Below are positions 1-8,352 of a stretch of DNA of 13,423 bases, in pieces. The position numbers and the translations under genes were made by a program. The stretch covers positions 1-13,423 of the forward strand of contig JAATGW010000672.1 in assembly GCA_015654495.1 (NCBI GenBank), given 5' to 3'. Each line of letters begins with the position of its first letter. The stretch's first letter is position 1. Below the pieces are notes generated by a model. That model saw only the letters and a program-made list of their open reading frames with translations. It had not been told where the DNA came from and did not search any database. Source of the DNA: Chitinophagales bacterium (GTDB taxonomy: Bacteria; Bacteroidota; Bacteroidia; Chitinophagales; Chitinophagaceae).

Positions 1-930
1 AGTATGTTGTATCGCAGTGCCGCTGCAATTCTAATTATTTCATTGTCTTCCTACTTTATATCCACCATTCTTTCAAAAAATAAGACAGATCAGAATATTC
101 CTGCTCCTGTACAGCCATTGGCGCAGGAAGTATTGCCCGGCGGTAACAAAGCTGTGCTGACCCTCGGTAATGGAGCAACAGTAACACTCGATGATGCAAA
201 AGCCGGCCAGGTAGCAATTCAGGGGAAAACACAGGTTTATAAAACTGCAAGCGGCGAATTAGTGTATAAATCAACTGGAAATAATTCAGAGGGTTCACAG
301 TTCAATACCCTGTCAACGCCAAGAGGCGGGCAATACAAATTAACCCTGCCCGACGGTAGTAATGTGTGGTTGAATTCGGAATCTTCTATCCGCTATCCGA
401 CGGTGTTTACCGGTGATGAAAGAAATGTTGACATAACGGGTGAAGTGTATTTTGAAATTGCTCATAATGCAATAAAGCCTTTTGTGGTTAAGGTAAATGA
501 AATGAATATAAAGGTGCTTGGTACGCATTTTAACGTGAACGCTTATAACGATGAACGTTCGGTAAATACCACCTTACTGCAGGGAAAAGTGTGTCTCTCG
601 AATGCGGGGCGAACCGCAGTTTTAAAACCCGGTCAACAGGCACAACTGGCCGGCAATGCTGATTTCAGACTGGTGAATGATGTGGACGTGGATGAGGTTG
701 TGGCCTGGAAAAATGGCTATTTTTCTTTCGATAAAGCTGATCTGCAAACCGTAATGCGACAGATTGCGAGATGGTATGATGTGGCTATTTCCTATGAAGG
801 CAAAATACCAGAGAGGGAATTTGTTGGAAAGATCGGCCGCAATAACAATGCGTCGGAAGTGCTGAAGATTTTACAGGAATCAAAAGTTCATTTTAGAATA
901 GAAGGGAAAAAAATAATAGTAACACCATAG
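1..930 (+). CDS. FecR-family anti-sigma factor, 5'-truncated by window edge
   Basis: Inner-membrane anti-sigma regulator that normally holds an ECF sigma factor and relays a signal from a TonB-dependent receptor. The visible 309 codons start with a hydrophobic segment (about residues 5-24 from the first Met) that fits the single membrane span. A FecR domain follows (about 103-215), with the family's STPRGG start, LPDGS..WLNS and GEVYFE motifs and the LGTHFNV segment. The C-terminal STN-like/DUF4974 region (about 228-308) begins at an AWKNG motif. The cytoplasmic sigma-binding domain that precedes the span in this family is missing, and the frame is open to base 1 (first codon AGT), so the gene begins outside the window and the Met at base 4 is internal. 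It lies 122 bp before a SusC gene with an STN domain, the usual sigma/anti-sigma/SusCD order. Family assignment is firm; the substrate sensed is unknown. Confidence 0.93.
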   Translation, partial: SMLYRSAAAILIISLSSYFISTILSKNKTDQNIPAPVQPLAQEVLPGGNKAVLTLGNGATVTLDDAKAGQVAIQGKTQVYKTASGELVYKSTGNNSEGSQFNTLSTPRGGQYKLTLPDGSNVWLNSESSIRYPTVFTGDERNVDITGEVYFEIAHNAIKPFVVKVNEMNIKVLGTHFNVNAYNDERSVNTTLLQGKVCLSNAGRTAVLKPGQQAQLAGNADFRLVNDVDVDEVVAWKNGYFSFDKADLQTVMRQIARWYDVAISYEGKIPEREFVGKIGRNNNASEVLKILQESKVHFRIEGKKIIVTP

Positions 931-950
931 CATTTTAGTCCGGTCGATCT

Positions 951-982
951 AAAAAAAACCAGAAGTGGTGGAACACTTCTGG
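951..982. terminator. Leader hairpin between fecR and susC
   Basis: A perfect 9-bp stem, CCAGAAGTG (959-967) with CACTTCTGG (974-982), encloses a 6-nt loop. Eight A residues (951-958) precede it on the + strand, so on the - strand the hairpin is followed by eight Ts, the form of an intrinsic terminator for leftward transcription. On the + strand the trailing sequence is less T-rich (AATACGTTTT), so it could be a weak terminator or attenuator between the regulator and the susC operon. No - strand gene is seen nearby. The structure is seen directly; its function is inferred. Confidence 0.55.
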
Positions 983-1052
983 AATACGTTTTAGGTTGAC
1001 TCTTAATTATACCAGGAAGGTTTTTAATCGTTAACTAAAACAAATCAAAGCT

Positions 1053-4000
1053 ATGCATTTTGAGGCACTTTGTAATGAGGTTTTTACTCAAAAACTGATT
1101 ACTAAAATTCGCCCTGCCTTCTCCTGGAACAGGATAGACAGGCAAACATTGCGGGTCATGAAACTTACTATTTTACTTTTGGTTCTTGCCTTTATGCAGG
1201 TAAGTGCTGAAGGCTTTTCACAAATCTCCATTTCCGAAAGAAATGCACCCTTAAATAAGGTGTTCAAGGCTATTGAGAAACAATCTGAATATGTTTTTTT
1301 CTACGACAACAAATGGTTGCAGCAGGCAAAAACAGTAAGTATCAGAATAAAAAATGCCACACTTACTGAGGCGCTTGATGCCTGTTTCAAAGAACAGCCA
1401 CTAACCTACAGCATCATAGGAATGACCATTGTTGTAAAACCAAAGGATGAGCTTGTAATGAACACGCCACCACCCATAAAACCAGAGAAGCAGGCGATAC
1501 CGGTAACAGGTACGGTAACAGACGAGTCCGGCAAACCACTCGTAGGTGCAACGATACGCGCAAAAGGCAATACCAGTATAGTAACAACAACCGCTGAAAA
1601 CGGAAGTTTCACTTTAGAAATGCCTGACAACATCACTACTTTGGTAGTTACTTATGTAGGCTATGAGGATATGGAAGTGCGGGTTGCAGGATCAACGCCA
1701 CTAAGAGTCAATATGCGTTTGAAAGATTCCAAAGTGGATGAAGTGGTTGTGGTTGGATATGGCAGCAGACGTAAAAGAGATGTAACCGGCGCAATAAGCA
1801 ATGTGGGTGCAAAAGACATTGAGAAAAGTACTGCGATGTCTCCGGAGCTGGCTTTGCAGGGTAAAGCAGCTGGCGTATTTATTGAAAGCGGTGGTGGTGC
1901 ACCTGGCGCAAGACCAACTGTGCGTATCCGTGGTGTTAATACTTTTGGATTCAGCGAACCTCTGTATGTAATTGATGGTATACCGATTTTTGAAGGTGGT
2001 GCAGGTGTAACCAGCGGCGCTGTTGGTGATATACGTTCTCCCCTGAATATTTTTTCAATGATCAATCCAGCTGATATAGAATCAATCAGCGTTTTGAAAG
2101 ATGCTTCTGCTGCGGCGATATACGGTGTAAGAGCGTCCAATGGTGTTATACTCATCACCACCAAAAGAGGAAAAACAGGTAAAGCCCGGCTGGAACTGAA
2201 TGCGGTTTATGTAGTGCAGAACATTCCGAAAAAAATTGAAACACTGAATACGCAGCAATATTTTTCATTGCTGGAAGAATCATATGCTGCAAATCCTGAT
2301 GCCAATACATCATTTGCACAGAAGTTTGGCCCTTTATATGATAAGACGAGTCCGTCCTATGTTGGTAATGATCCTACTTATGACTGGGATAATGAACTAA
2401 GAAATAAAAATGCATCGATACAGGATTACAATGCAAAAATCTCGGGCGGGAGTGAAAGTACCACCTACTTTTTTTCTGCAGGATATAACCGCACAGAAAG
2501 TCCTTTAAAAGCAAATAAGATAGAGCGCTTTTCTTTTGCAACCAATATTGATGCAAATATTACCAAATTTCTTTCTGCAGGGATCAATGTAAGATTGATT
2601 CAGCAGAATGCAATGGAGAATACAGGTAGCGACCTTAATACGATGATGGCTACAATTCCTTTTCAGCCCATTTACGATCCGAATGATGTAACAGGATACG
2701 CTGCGGCAGCTTCTGGTTCTTTTGTTCCAAATGCAGCATATGATCCTACCAAATTAGATCCTGGTGCTCCTTTTGTTTTTGCACCCGGCGATCCAAAATT
2801 GTTGTGGGGCACGCAAACAAGGTTCAATGTTTTCGGATTTCAGAAATTAATGAGTAATGATTATGACCTGACCAACCTGCTTGGAACTGTATACGTTCAG
2901 GTTGAACCCATCACCGGCTTAAAGGTCCGGGCATCAGTAGGCGGACAGAAATATAATAATCTCAGGAAAAGCTGGAATGATTTTGACTCCTGGAGATTTT
3001 CCCAAACGCCGGGCAATCCTTACGCAGGTACAGATGGTAATGCAAAAGGAAGATATGGAGAACGTGAAGGAAAGACCTACAATTTGAATAAAGAAATAAC
3101 TGCTAACTATAATCACACTTTTAAGGAAGATCACAATATTGATGTAATACTTAGCGTGTCTGATCAGTTTGCAAGCTGGAGTGCAACTGATATTAGTGGC
3201 AATATAAATTATACTGATCCGCAATACCGTCAGATCACCAATCAGCCGCCATATACCCAGGGCTTCCAGGGTGTTTTGCAGGAAGATGCGTTGATCGGTT
3301 ATCTCGGCAGGATCAGTTATAAATTCCGCGACAAATATTATTTCGATGCTACCGTTCGCAGGGACGGTTCTTCCAGACTTGCGCCAGGAAATAAATGGGA
3401 AACCTTTCCATCGTTTGCTGCCGCCTGGCGAATCAGTTCAGAAGATTTTTTTCCAAAAAATACTTTTGTCAACGATTTAAAAATCCGCGGTGGCTGGGGC
3501 CGGTTGGGAAATTTTCAATCAGCAGGTCCTTACCAGTTTTTATCCAATGTAGGATTAACACCGGATTATCCGTTGGGTTCCGGCAATGGCAACCCATTCG
3601 GTACGCAATACCAGGGAGCAAGGCTGCCGAATTTTGCAAACACAACGCTGACCTGGGAAAAAGTAGAGACATCAAGTTTTGGATTTGATGCGCTCCTGTT
3701 CAACAGGTCAGTAACAGTGACTGCTGAATATTACAGCAAAAAAACCTATGACATTATTCAGTCTGTTGCTCTGCCGCCAAATACCGGAATAGAGTTGCCA
3801 GCGGATCTGAATGTAGCGAGTGTAAGTAACAAAGGAATAGAATTACAGGTAGGATATAATAAAACATTCGGGCAGGTTAATGTAAATGTTGCAGGTAATA
3901 TCACCACAGTAAAAAACAGGGTCGACAAATTAAATGAAGGATCGCCGATCGGTGGTGAATTTGGAAGAATAGAAGAAGGTTATTCTATGTTCTATTTATG

Positions 4001-4688
4001 GGGATATAAAGTAGGCGGAATATTTCAGTCGCAGGCTGAAATTGATGCATGGAAACTTGCGCATCCGAAAGGCGATGGAAATATCGGTGGCTACCAGTAC
4101 AAACCTGGAGATATGTATTTCCAGGATGTGTACGGTAATCCTGCAACGGGATCCAAGGAACGGTATAGTCCTACACCTGATAGTCTCATCAATTCAAACG
4201 ACAGGACATATCTCGGTAAAACAATTCCCGGTTATTACTACGGCTTTTCATTGGGTGCAGAATGGAAAGGTTTTGATGTGAGCATTTTCTTTCAGGGAGT
4301 TGGTGATGTACAGAAATATAACTCTGAAAGATCCGGACTGGAAGCGATGAGTGGTCCCGCTAATCAGTGGGCTACAACATTGGGCAGGTGGACGACAAGC
4401 AATCCTTCTGAAAGCATGCCACGTGCTGTGTATGGTGATCCCGCTCAGTTCAATCGCATATCATCCCGTTATGTTGAGGATGCAGGTTATCTCCGTCTTA
4501 AAAATATGCAGATAGGTTACACCTTCTCTCCTGAAATGATGGGAAAAATGAAAGTTGCACAGCGTTTAAGAATATACCTGAGCGCGGTGAATCTTTTTAC
4601 TATTACCGATTATAGCGGACTTGATCCGGAAGTAAGTGGCATTCCACCAACAAGACAATTCCTGTTTGGTATCAATCTGGGTCTTTAA
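1053..4688 (+). CDS. SusC/RagA-family TonB-dependent outer-membrane transporter with STN domain
   Basis: Outer-membrane beta-barrel that imports glycan oligomers with energy from TonB/ExbBD, working with the SusD-like lipoprotein encoded next. Domains in order: an N-terminal extension (1-35); a signal peptide starting at an internal Met36 (KLTILLLV core, ending near AEGFSQ); an STN domain (about 58-129); a carboxypeptidase-regulatory-like domain (about 150-225, starting VTGTVTDESGKPL); a plug (about 228-372) with the SusC signature LKDASAAAIYG and the end motif SNGVILITTKRG; then a long barrel to residue 1211. The length is typical for STN-bearing SusC proteins. The STN domain plus the FecR upstream indicates trans-envelope signalling that controls its own operon. 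The start could be 1053 or Met36 at 1158: the later one gives a classical signal peptide, but extended N-termini are common in Chitinophagaceae. Substrate cannot be read from sequence; the linked GH30 suggests a beta-linked plant or microbial polysaccharide. Confidence 0.96.
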   Translation: MHFEALCNEVFTQKLITKIRPAFSWNRIDRQTLRVMKLTILLLVLAFMQVSAEGFSQISISERNAPLNKVFKAIEKQSEYVFFYDNKWLQQAKTVSIRIKNATLTEALDACFKEQPLTYSIIGMTIVVKPKDELVMNTPPPIKPEKQAIPVTGTVTDESGKPLVGATIRAKGNTSIVTTTAENGSFTLEMPDNITTLVVTYVGYEDMEVRVAGSTPLRVNMRLKDSKVDEVVVVGYGSRRKRDVTGAISNVGAKDIEKSTAMSPELALQGKAAGVFIESGGGAPGARPTVRIRGVNTFGFSEPLYVIDGIPIFEGGAGVTSGAVGDIRSPLNIFSMINPADIESISVLKDASAAAIYGVRASNGVILITTKRGKTGKARLELNAVYVVQNIPKKIETLNTQQYFSLLEESYAANPDANTSFAQKFGPLYDKTSPSYVGNDPTYDWDNELRNKNASIQDYNAKISGGSESTTYFFSAGYNRTESPLKANKIERFSFATNIDANITKFLSAGINVRLIQQNAMENTGSDLNTMMATIPFQPIYDPNDVTGYAAAASGSFVPNAAYDPTKLDPGAPFVFAPGDPKLLWGTQTRFNVFGFQKLMSNDYDLTNLLGTVYVQVEPITGLKVRASVGGQKYNNLRKSWNDFDSWRFSQTPGNPYAGTDGNAKGRYGEREGKTYNLNKEITANYNHTFKEDHNIDVILSVSDQFASWSATDISGNINYTDPQYRQITNQPPYTQGFQGVLQEDALIGYLGRISYKFRDKYYFDATVRRDGSSRLAPGNKWETFPSFAAAWRISSEDFFPKNTFVNDLKIRGGWGRLGNFQSAGPYQFLSNVGLTPDYPLGSGNGNPFGTQYQGARLPNFANTTLTWEKVETSSFGFDALLFNRSVTVTAEYYSKKTYDIIQSVALPPNTGIELPADLNVASVSNKGIELQVGYNKTFGQVNVNVAGNITTVKNRVDKLNEGSPIGGEFGRIEEGYSMFYLWGYKVGGIFQSQAEIDAWKLAHPKGDGNIGGYQYKPGDMYFQDVYGNPATGSKERYSPTPDSLINSNDRTYLGKTIPGYYYGFSLGAEWKGFDVSIFFQGVGDVQKYNSERSGLEAMSGPANQWATTLGRWTTSNPSESMPRAVYGDPAQFNRISSRYVEDAGYLRLKNMQIGYTFSPEMMGKMKVAQRLRIYLSAVNLFTITDYSGLDPEVSGIPPTRQFLFGINLGL

Positions 4689-4718
4689 TAAAATTAATAA
4701 CTACAACAATATTATATT

Positions 4719-6212
4719 ATGAGGCTTCCTAATCTTAAAAGGTACGGGGTTGTTTCAATCATTGCAATGTTTCTTTCGTTGAGTTGCAATTCGGACAAGC
4801 TTGAACTGCTTCCGCATGGTCCCACTGAAGCGAATTTTTTCGCTCAGGAATCTGATTTTACAAAAGCGGTATATGGCATGTATTCAAAACTGAGCGACTT
4901 CTTCTGGTATAACGGTGGGAGTCCTTTAACGCCGATGTTGTTTTTAGAAGGGGATGATATTACTACTAATGCATCAGACCAGGCTTTTGAAGTTTTTGGT
5001 CCCATACAACCGAGTAACGGCAGCATAAGTTATATGTACCAGAATCTGTACGTGTTGGTAGCGCGGGCAAATGTGGTGATAGAAAAAGTAGATGAAGTGA
5101 AAGATGGCATTTATGTAACACCAAATCTTAAAAGCTACCATAAAGGCGAAGCTTTTTTTCTTCGCGGTCTTGCTTATTATTATCTCTGGAATTATTTTGG
5201 AACAGCGCCACTCAGGACCGAGAGAGTAACTGCTGCAGACCAGTTTACACCTTCAAACAGTTCCGGTACTCAATTGATCGATCAGGCCATTTCTGATTTT
5301 ACAGAGGCAGCGGCGCTGCTTCCACCGAGCTGGAGTGCTACGGACCGGGGCAGGGCTACAGCAAATTCTGCCAATGGCATGTTGGGGAAATCCCTGGTGT
5401 TTAAAGCTTCAGCTACAAAAAATGTTGCAGACTATACTGCAGCAATAGCTGCGTTTAATAAACTTTCAGGACTCTCGCTGGTGCCGGTGTTCGAAGATAA
5501 TTTTGCATTTGATACGGAGAATAATGCTGAATCCCTGTTTGAATTTCAGGCTTCACAGCCATTTGCTTTGGATAATGTTTGGTTGTCCAATGATTTTGAT
5601 AATGCGATCGGGTCGATGTCCACATACTGGGGATACTATGATAACAATTTTTCGCTCTTTGGTCAGTCAAGGTGGTTTGCCACACCCAAACTGGTAAGTG
5701 CTTTTGATCCTGCTGATCCCAGGCTTGCAGTGACCCTGGTAGCAGCAGATCGCACAATTACTAAATATGTTAGAAGAGATAAGCTCACGCAATCAGGTGT
5801 TGCCAGTGCAAATAATCCAAGGTTACTTCGTTATGCTGATGTGTTGTTACTTAAGGCAGAAGCAGTTTTGCAGTCAGGAGGATCTACTGCAGAAGCGATT
5901 GGATTGATCAACCAGGTGAGAGCGAGAGCCAGAGGCGCCGGAGCTGTACCTGCTGATTACAGCACAGCAGAATCGGACAAAACAAAAATCATGACCTGGA
6001 TAATGGATGAAAGATTTATAGAACTGGCAGGTGAGGGTCAGCGTTGGTTTGACTTGCGCAGATGGCATATGCAAGGTATAATAACATTGAATAATGCATT
6101 CTTTAACGCCAATGTTCCGATGGCATTTGATGCGTCAAAACACCTCTATATGCCGATTCCTAATTCAGAACTCGATGTCAATCCCAATATGAGGCAGAAT
6201 GCAGGATATTAG
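4719..6212 (+). CDS. SusD/RagB-family glycan-binding outer-membrane lipoprotein
   Basis: Surface lipoprotein that caps the SusC transporter and captures glycan. The N-terminus is a lipoprotein signal peptide with lipobox LSLSC, acylated Cys at residue 23. The SusD N-terminal region (about 30-230) carries the TPR-like helices and the family motif around FFLRGLAYYYLWNYFG (147-161). The C-terminal RagB/SusD domain carries the hallmark DERFIELAGEGQRWFDLRRW (430-449) and ends in the conserved MPIP..E.......NPGY-like tail, here MPIPNSELDVNPNMRQNAGY. The length of 497 aa is ordinary. It starts 30 bp after susC stops, so the two are co-transcribed. Immediately after its TAG stop lies a dense repeat structure leading into the GH30 gene. 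Assignment is firm; ligand unknown. Confidence 0.96.
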   Translation: MRLPNLKRYGVVSIIAMFLSLSCNSDKLELLPHGPTEANFFAQESDFTKAVYGMYSKLSDFFWYNGGSPLTPMLFLEGDDITTNASDQAFEVFGPIQPSNGSISYMYQNLYVLVARANVVIEKVDEVKDGIYVTPNLKSYHKGEAFFLRGLAYYYLWNYFGTAPLRTERVTAADQFTPSNSSGTQLIDQAISDFTEAAALLPPSWSATDRGRATANSANGMLGKSLVFKASATKNVADYTAAIAAFNKLSGLSLVPVFEDNFAFDTENNAESLFEFQASQPFALDNVWLSNDFDNAIGSMSTYWGYYDNNFSLFGQSRWFATPKLVSAFDPADPRLAVTLVAADRTITKYVRRDKLTQSGVASANNPRLLRYADVLLLKAEAVLQSGGSTAEAIGLINQVRARARGAGAVPADYSTAESDKTKIMTWIMDERFIELAGEGQRWFDLRRWHMQGIITLNNAFFNANVPMAFDASKHLYMPIPNSELDVNPNMRQNAGY

Positions 6213-6371
6213 TTCATGGTTCATAGTTCATAGTTCATAGTTCGTAGGAGGTTTAACGTTTAACGTTCAACGTTGAACGTTAAACCTCTTTAAACTACAC
6301 CACCAACTATGAACTGTGAACTATGAACTGTGAACTAAGAACTATGAACTGTGAACTATAAACTATGAACC
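6211..6371. repeat. Heptamer-repeat inverted structure between susD and GH30 gene
   Basis: Three parts, all with a 7-nt period. The left arm (6211-6245) is five tandem heptamers close to AGTTCAT. The centre (6248-6288) is a near-palindrome built of TTTAACG/TTCAACG/TTGAACG units, with a 13-bp terminal stem GAGGTTTAACGTT / AACGTTAAACCTC. The right arm (6306-6368) is nine tandem heptamers alternating near ACTATGA and ACTGTGA, the reverse complement of the left arm. The arms can pair to form a long two-tier hairpin. The left arm overlaps the susD stop codon and the right arm contains the GH30 start ATG (6365-6367). Similar heptamer strings occur between genes in many Bacteroidota (general knowledge). 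It could act as transcript stabiliser, terminator or translational switch; no function is proven. Confidence 0.9.
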
Positions 6372-7510
6372 ACAATCTCCTCACGGTCATACTCCTGATC
6401 TTATGCCCTTCCTGCGGAAAAACTTCTTCGGGAAATAAAGCCAATGCAAAACCACTGGTAAGTATAACCGCAGAAATGATCAGTGCTGCACCGATGACGT
6501 ATCAGTTTACTGCGGTTGCAAGCGATGCCGATAATGATCCGCTGGAGTACAACTGGAATTTCGGAGAAGGTACAACTAGGAAAGGCAGCGCAGTTGAAAC
6601 TTTTACTTACACAACGGGAGATATTTTCACTGTGAAATTAGCCGTTAGTGATAAGGTAAATAGCCCGGTTGAAGTCAGTATCAACGTTAATACTAAGGCT
6701 TCACAAATAACAATCGACCTGAATACCAAATACCAGACTATGGATGGCTTTGGTGGATTTGGTGCAAAAGACGTGTACTGGAGTAGCGGACCTTTTACCA
6801 GTGCGGAATTTGTAAATGATTTGATTAATGATTTAGGTCTGACTATTCTCCGCGAAGATATTCCTACCAATTTTGAAATTGTCAATGATAATAACGACCC
6901 GGAGATAACTGACCTGACTAAGTATAATATCAATACCAATACACCCGGGAATGACGGAAAGCTGGCTGACCATCTTCAATATCTCAGGGACATGAAAGCA
7001 GCCGGGTTAAATAAGATGATTGTCTCTGTATGGAGCGGGGCTGCCTGGATGAAAACAAACAATAAAATCAATAACGGTACAAATCAGAATTCGGCGCCTG
7101 CATACAATCCCAATCCAACTGCAGCAGACAATCAGTTGCGGGTTGATATGTATGAAGAGTTTGCGGAGATATGTGTTGCTTATATCAGGATAATCAAACA
7201 GGAAACGGGTATCGATGTATATGCCCTGAGTATCCAGAATGAACCGCGGTTTTCACAATATTATGCATCAACGGTTTTTAATGGAGATGCTTTGCGGGAT
7301 CTGCTGAAAACAGTCGGACGGAGATTTAAAAAAGAAGATATTAAAACCAAATTATTTCTGCCTGAGGATATTGGTTATCTCGAAGGTGTTTCCGGTATGG
7401 TACAACCAACGCTCAATGATGCTGAAGCGAGAGGCTATGCAGACATCATTGCAGTACACGGTTATGAACTTGATGGTATTACAGCGAATAGTCCTGAAGC
7501 ACAAACCTAG
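6365..7510 (+). CDS. PKD-GH30 glycoside hydrolase, N-terminal part ending at an in-frame TAG
   Basis: N-terminal 381 residues of a secreted GH30-like (clan GH-A) glycosidase, predicted to cleave a beta-linked polysaccharide imported by the adjacent SusCD pair. It begins with a lipoprotein-like signal (hydrophobic LLTVILLILC, likely lipidated Cys17 in PSCGK). A PKD domain follows (about 30-112, core DPLEYNWNFGEG), then the catalytic barrel from about 115, opening with TMDGFGGFGA. The acid/base is Glu293 in SIQNEPRF. The frame stops at TAG (7508-7510), before the nucleophile strand. The same frame reopens at once and encodes the rest of the enzyme (7511-8038). As written, this part lacks the nucleophile and should be inactive. 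The start ATG lies in the repeat described at 6211-6371; it is retained because the signal peptide follows directly. GH30 is favoured from the strand motifs; the subfamily and substrate are not determined. Confidence 0.85.
   Translation: MNHNLLTVILLILCPSCGKTSSGNKANAKPLVSITAEMISAAPMTYQFTAVASDADNDPLEYNWNFGEGTTRKGSAVETFTYTTGDIFTVKLAVSDKVNSPVEVSINVNTKASQITIDLNTKYQTMDGFGGFGAKDVYWSSGPFTSAEFVNDLINDLGLTILREDIPTNFEIVNDNNDPEITDLTKYNINTNTPGNDGKLADHLQYLRDMKAAGLNKMIVSVWSGAAWMKTNNKINNGTNQNSAPAYNPNPTAADNQLRVDMYEEFAEICVAYIRIIKQETGIDVYALSIQNEPRFSQYYASTVFNGDALRDLLKTVGRRFKKEDIKTKLFLPEDIGYLEGVSGMVQPTLNDAEARGYADIIAVHGYELDGITANSPEAQT
7508..7510 (+). other. In-frame amber codon interrupting the GH30 frame
   Basis: Codon 382 of the frame opened at 6365 is TAG. 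Codons on both sides stay in the same frame and both sides encode matching GH30 segments, so this is a nonsense change and not a frameshift. One substitution from TGG (Trp), CAG (Gln), or Tyr, Lys, Glu, Ser or Leu codons would create it. TAG ends fecR, susD and the ice-binding gene in this window, so genome-wide recoding is unlikely. Confidence 0.9.
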
Positions 7511-8038
7511 CAAACGATGTACAGCTGGGGCGCGCAGTATGGCAAACCTTTGTGGATGACGGAAACCTCCGGCTATAAAAATGACTGGAGTGGTGCGTTT
7601 GACCTCGCAAAAGCAATGTACACGGCTATTAAATTTGGAAACAGTTCGGCCTGGTTATTCTGGTCATTAAGTACTTCAAAGCTGGATGAATATAGTTTGA
7701 TGAGCAGTGCCGGTGAAAAAAGCAAGCGGTATTACGTGTCTAAAAATTTTTACAGGTTTGTTCGTCCGGGTGCAATCCGCGTGAAAGCGGATGCAGCCGA
7801 AACTGATAAAATTTATTCTCTTGCATTTACACATGCCGCTGACAAATCAACAACTATCATCCTGGTTAATGATAACAACGAGAGTCGTGCGGTACAATTA
7901 TCCGGGACTGGATTGCCCGCAACGTTTACGAAATATATTACTTCGGTTGATGATAACTGTAGAGATGAGGGATTGATAGAAGCGCCTAAGGCGCTTGTTT
8001 TGAAAGCGAATAGTGTTGTGACCTTGTATTATAAATAA
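7511..8038 (+). pseudogene. GH30 glycoside hydrolase, C-terminal part (nucleophile and beta-sandwich domain)
   Basis: Continuation of the GH30 frame after the amber codon; the first in-frame ATG is at 7517. It holds the nucleophile strand with Glu400 (full-frame numbering) in LWMTETSG, the last barrel strand (AWLFWSLS), and the GH30 C-terminal beta-structure starting near YYVSKNFYRFVRPGAIRV and ending VVTLYYK at a TAA stop. It has no signal peptide and lacks the acid/base Glu, so alone it cannot be a working enzyme. Readthrough, suppression or a corrected base at 7508-7510 would restore one 557-residue protein. The downstream part carries no further disabling changes, which fits a recent mutation, a sequencing error or tolerated readthrough. 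Confidence 0.8.
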
Positions 8039-8190
8039 TTCTTTGCCTGTTGTTCTAAATTAATCTATGTTTCCAGGTGGCCCAAAACAAACCGCGGCTG
8101 AAAACAAATCAGAACCACATAGGAGATTCATAGGACATATAAGACATAGAAAAGTGCATAGGAACCCTATCTTCATGAACCGGCTGGTCC

Positions 8191-8218
8191 CTTTTGCCTT
8201 TTGCCTCTTGCCTTTTGC
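8191..8218. repeat. CTTTTGC heptamer tandem array
   Basis: Four consecutive heptamers: CTTTTGC, CTTTTGC, CTCTTGC and CTTTTGC, followed by a partial CTG. The 7-nt period matches that of the unrelated repeats before the GH30 gene. No inverted partner is seen nearby. Confidence 0.85.
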
Positions 8219-8312
8219 CTGTCTCAACCACATCCTTCTGCGCTTCGCTTCGGCGGACAAGTAGGGCACATAGAAAACATAGAAAAGCACGGTGTAAAAA
8301 GCCGGGCCGGCC

Positions 8313-8352
8313 GTTATTGTAGGGACGCGACGCATCGCGTCCCTACAATAAC
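8313..8352. repeat. REP-like palindrome, copy 1
   Basis: Perfect 18-bp stem GTTATTGTAGGGACGCGA (8313-8330) with its complement (8335-8352) around the 4-nt loop CGCA. It shares the core GTAGGGACGC...GCGTCCCTAC with the palindrome inside the RAYT gene. It lies 48 bp upstream of the amidase start, so it is not a simple terminator for the GH30 gene. It is likely a non-autonomous REP/MITE-type element mobilised by a RAYT such as the one encoded at 10128-10709 (inference). Confidence 0.85.

Noticed and set aside
1661..2164. A 167-codon open frame on the - strand inside the SusC gene
   Set aside because: It is fully covered by the strongly conserved plug region on the + strand and has no recognisable domain; it is a shadow frame.
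6211..6371. Possible CRISPR array from tandem short repeats
   Set aside because: Units are 7 nt, contiguous and without spacers, and arms are inverted. No cas genes are present.
7508..7510. Stop-codon reassignment or pyrrolysine at TAG
   Set aside because: TAG ends fecR, susD and the ice-binding gene in this window, and GH30 enzymes are not known to need pyrrolysine.
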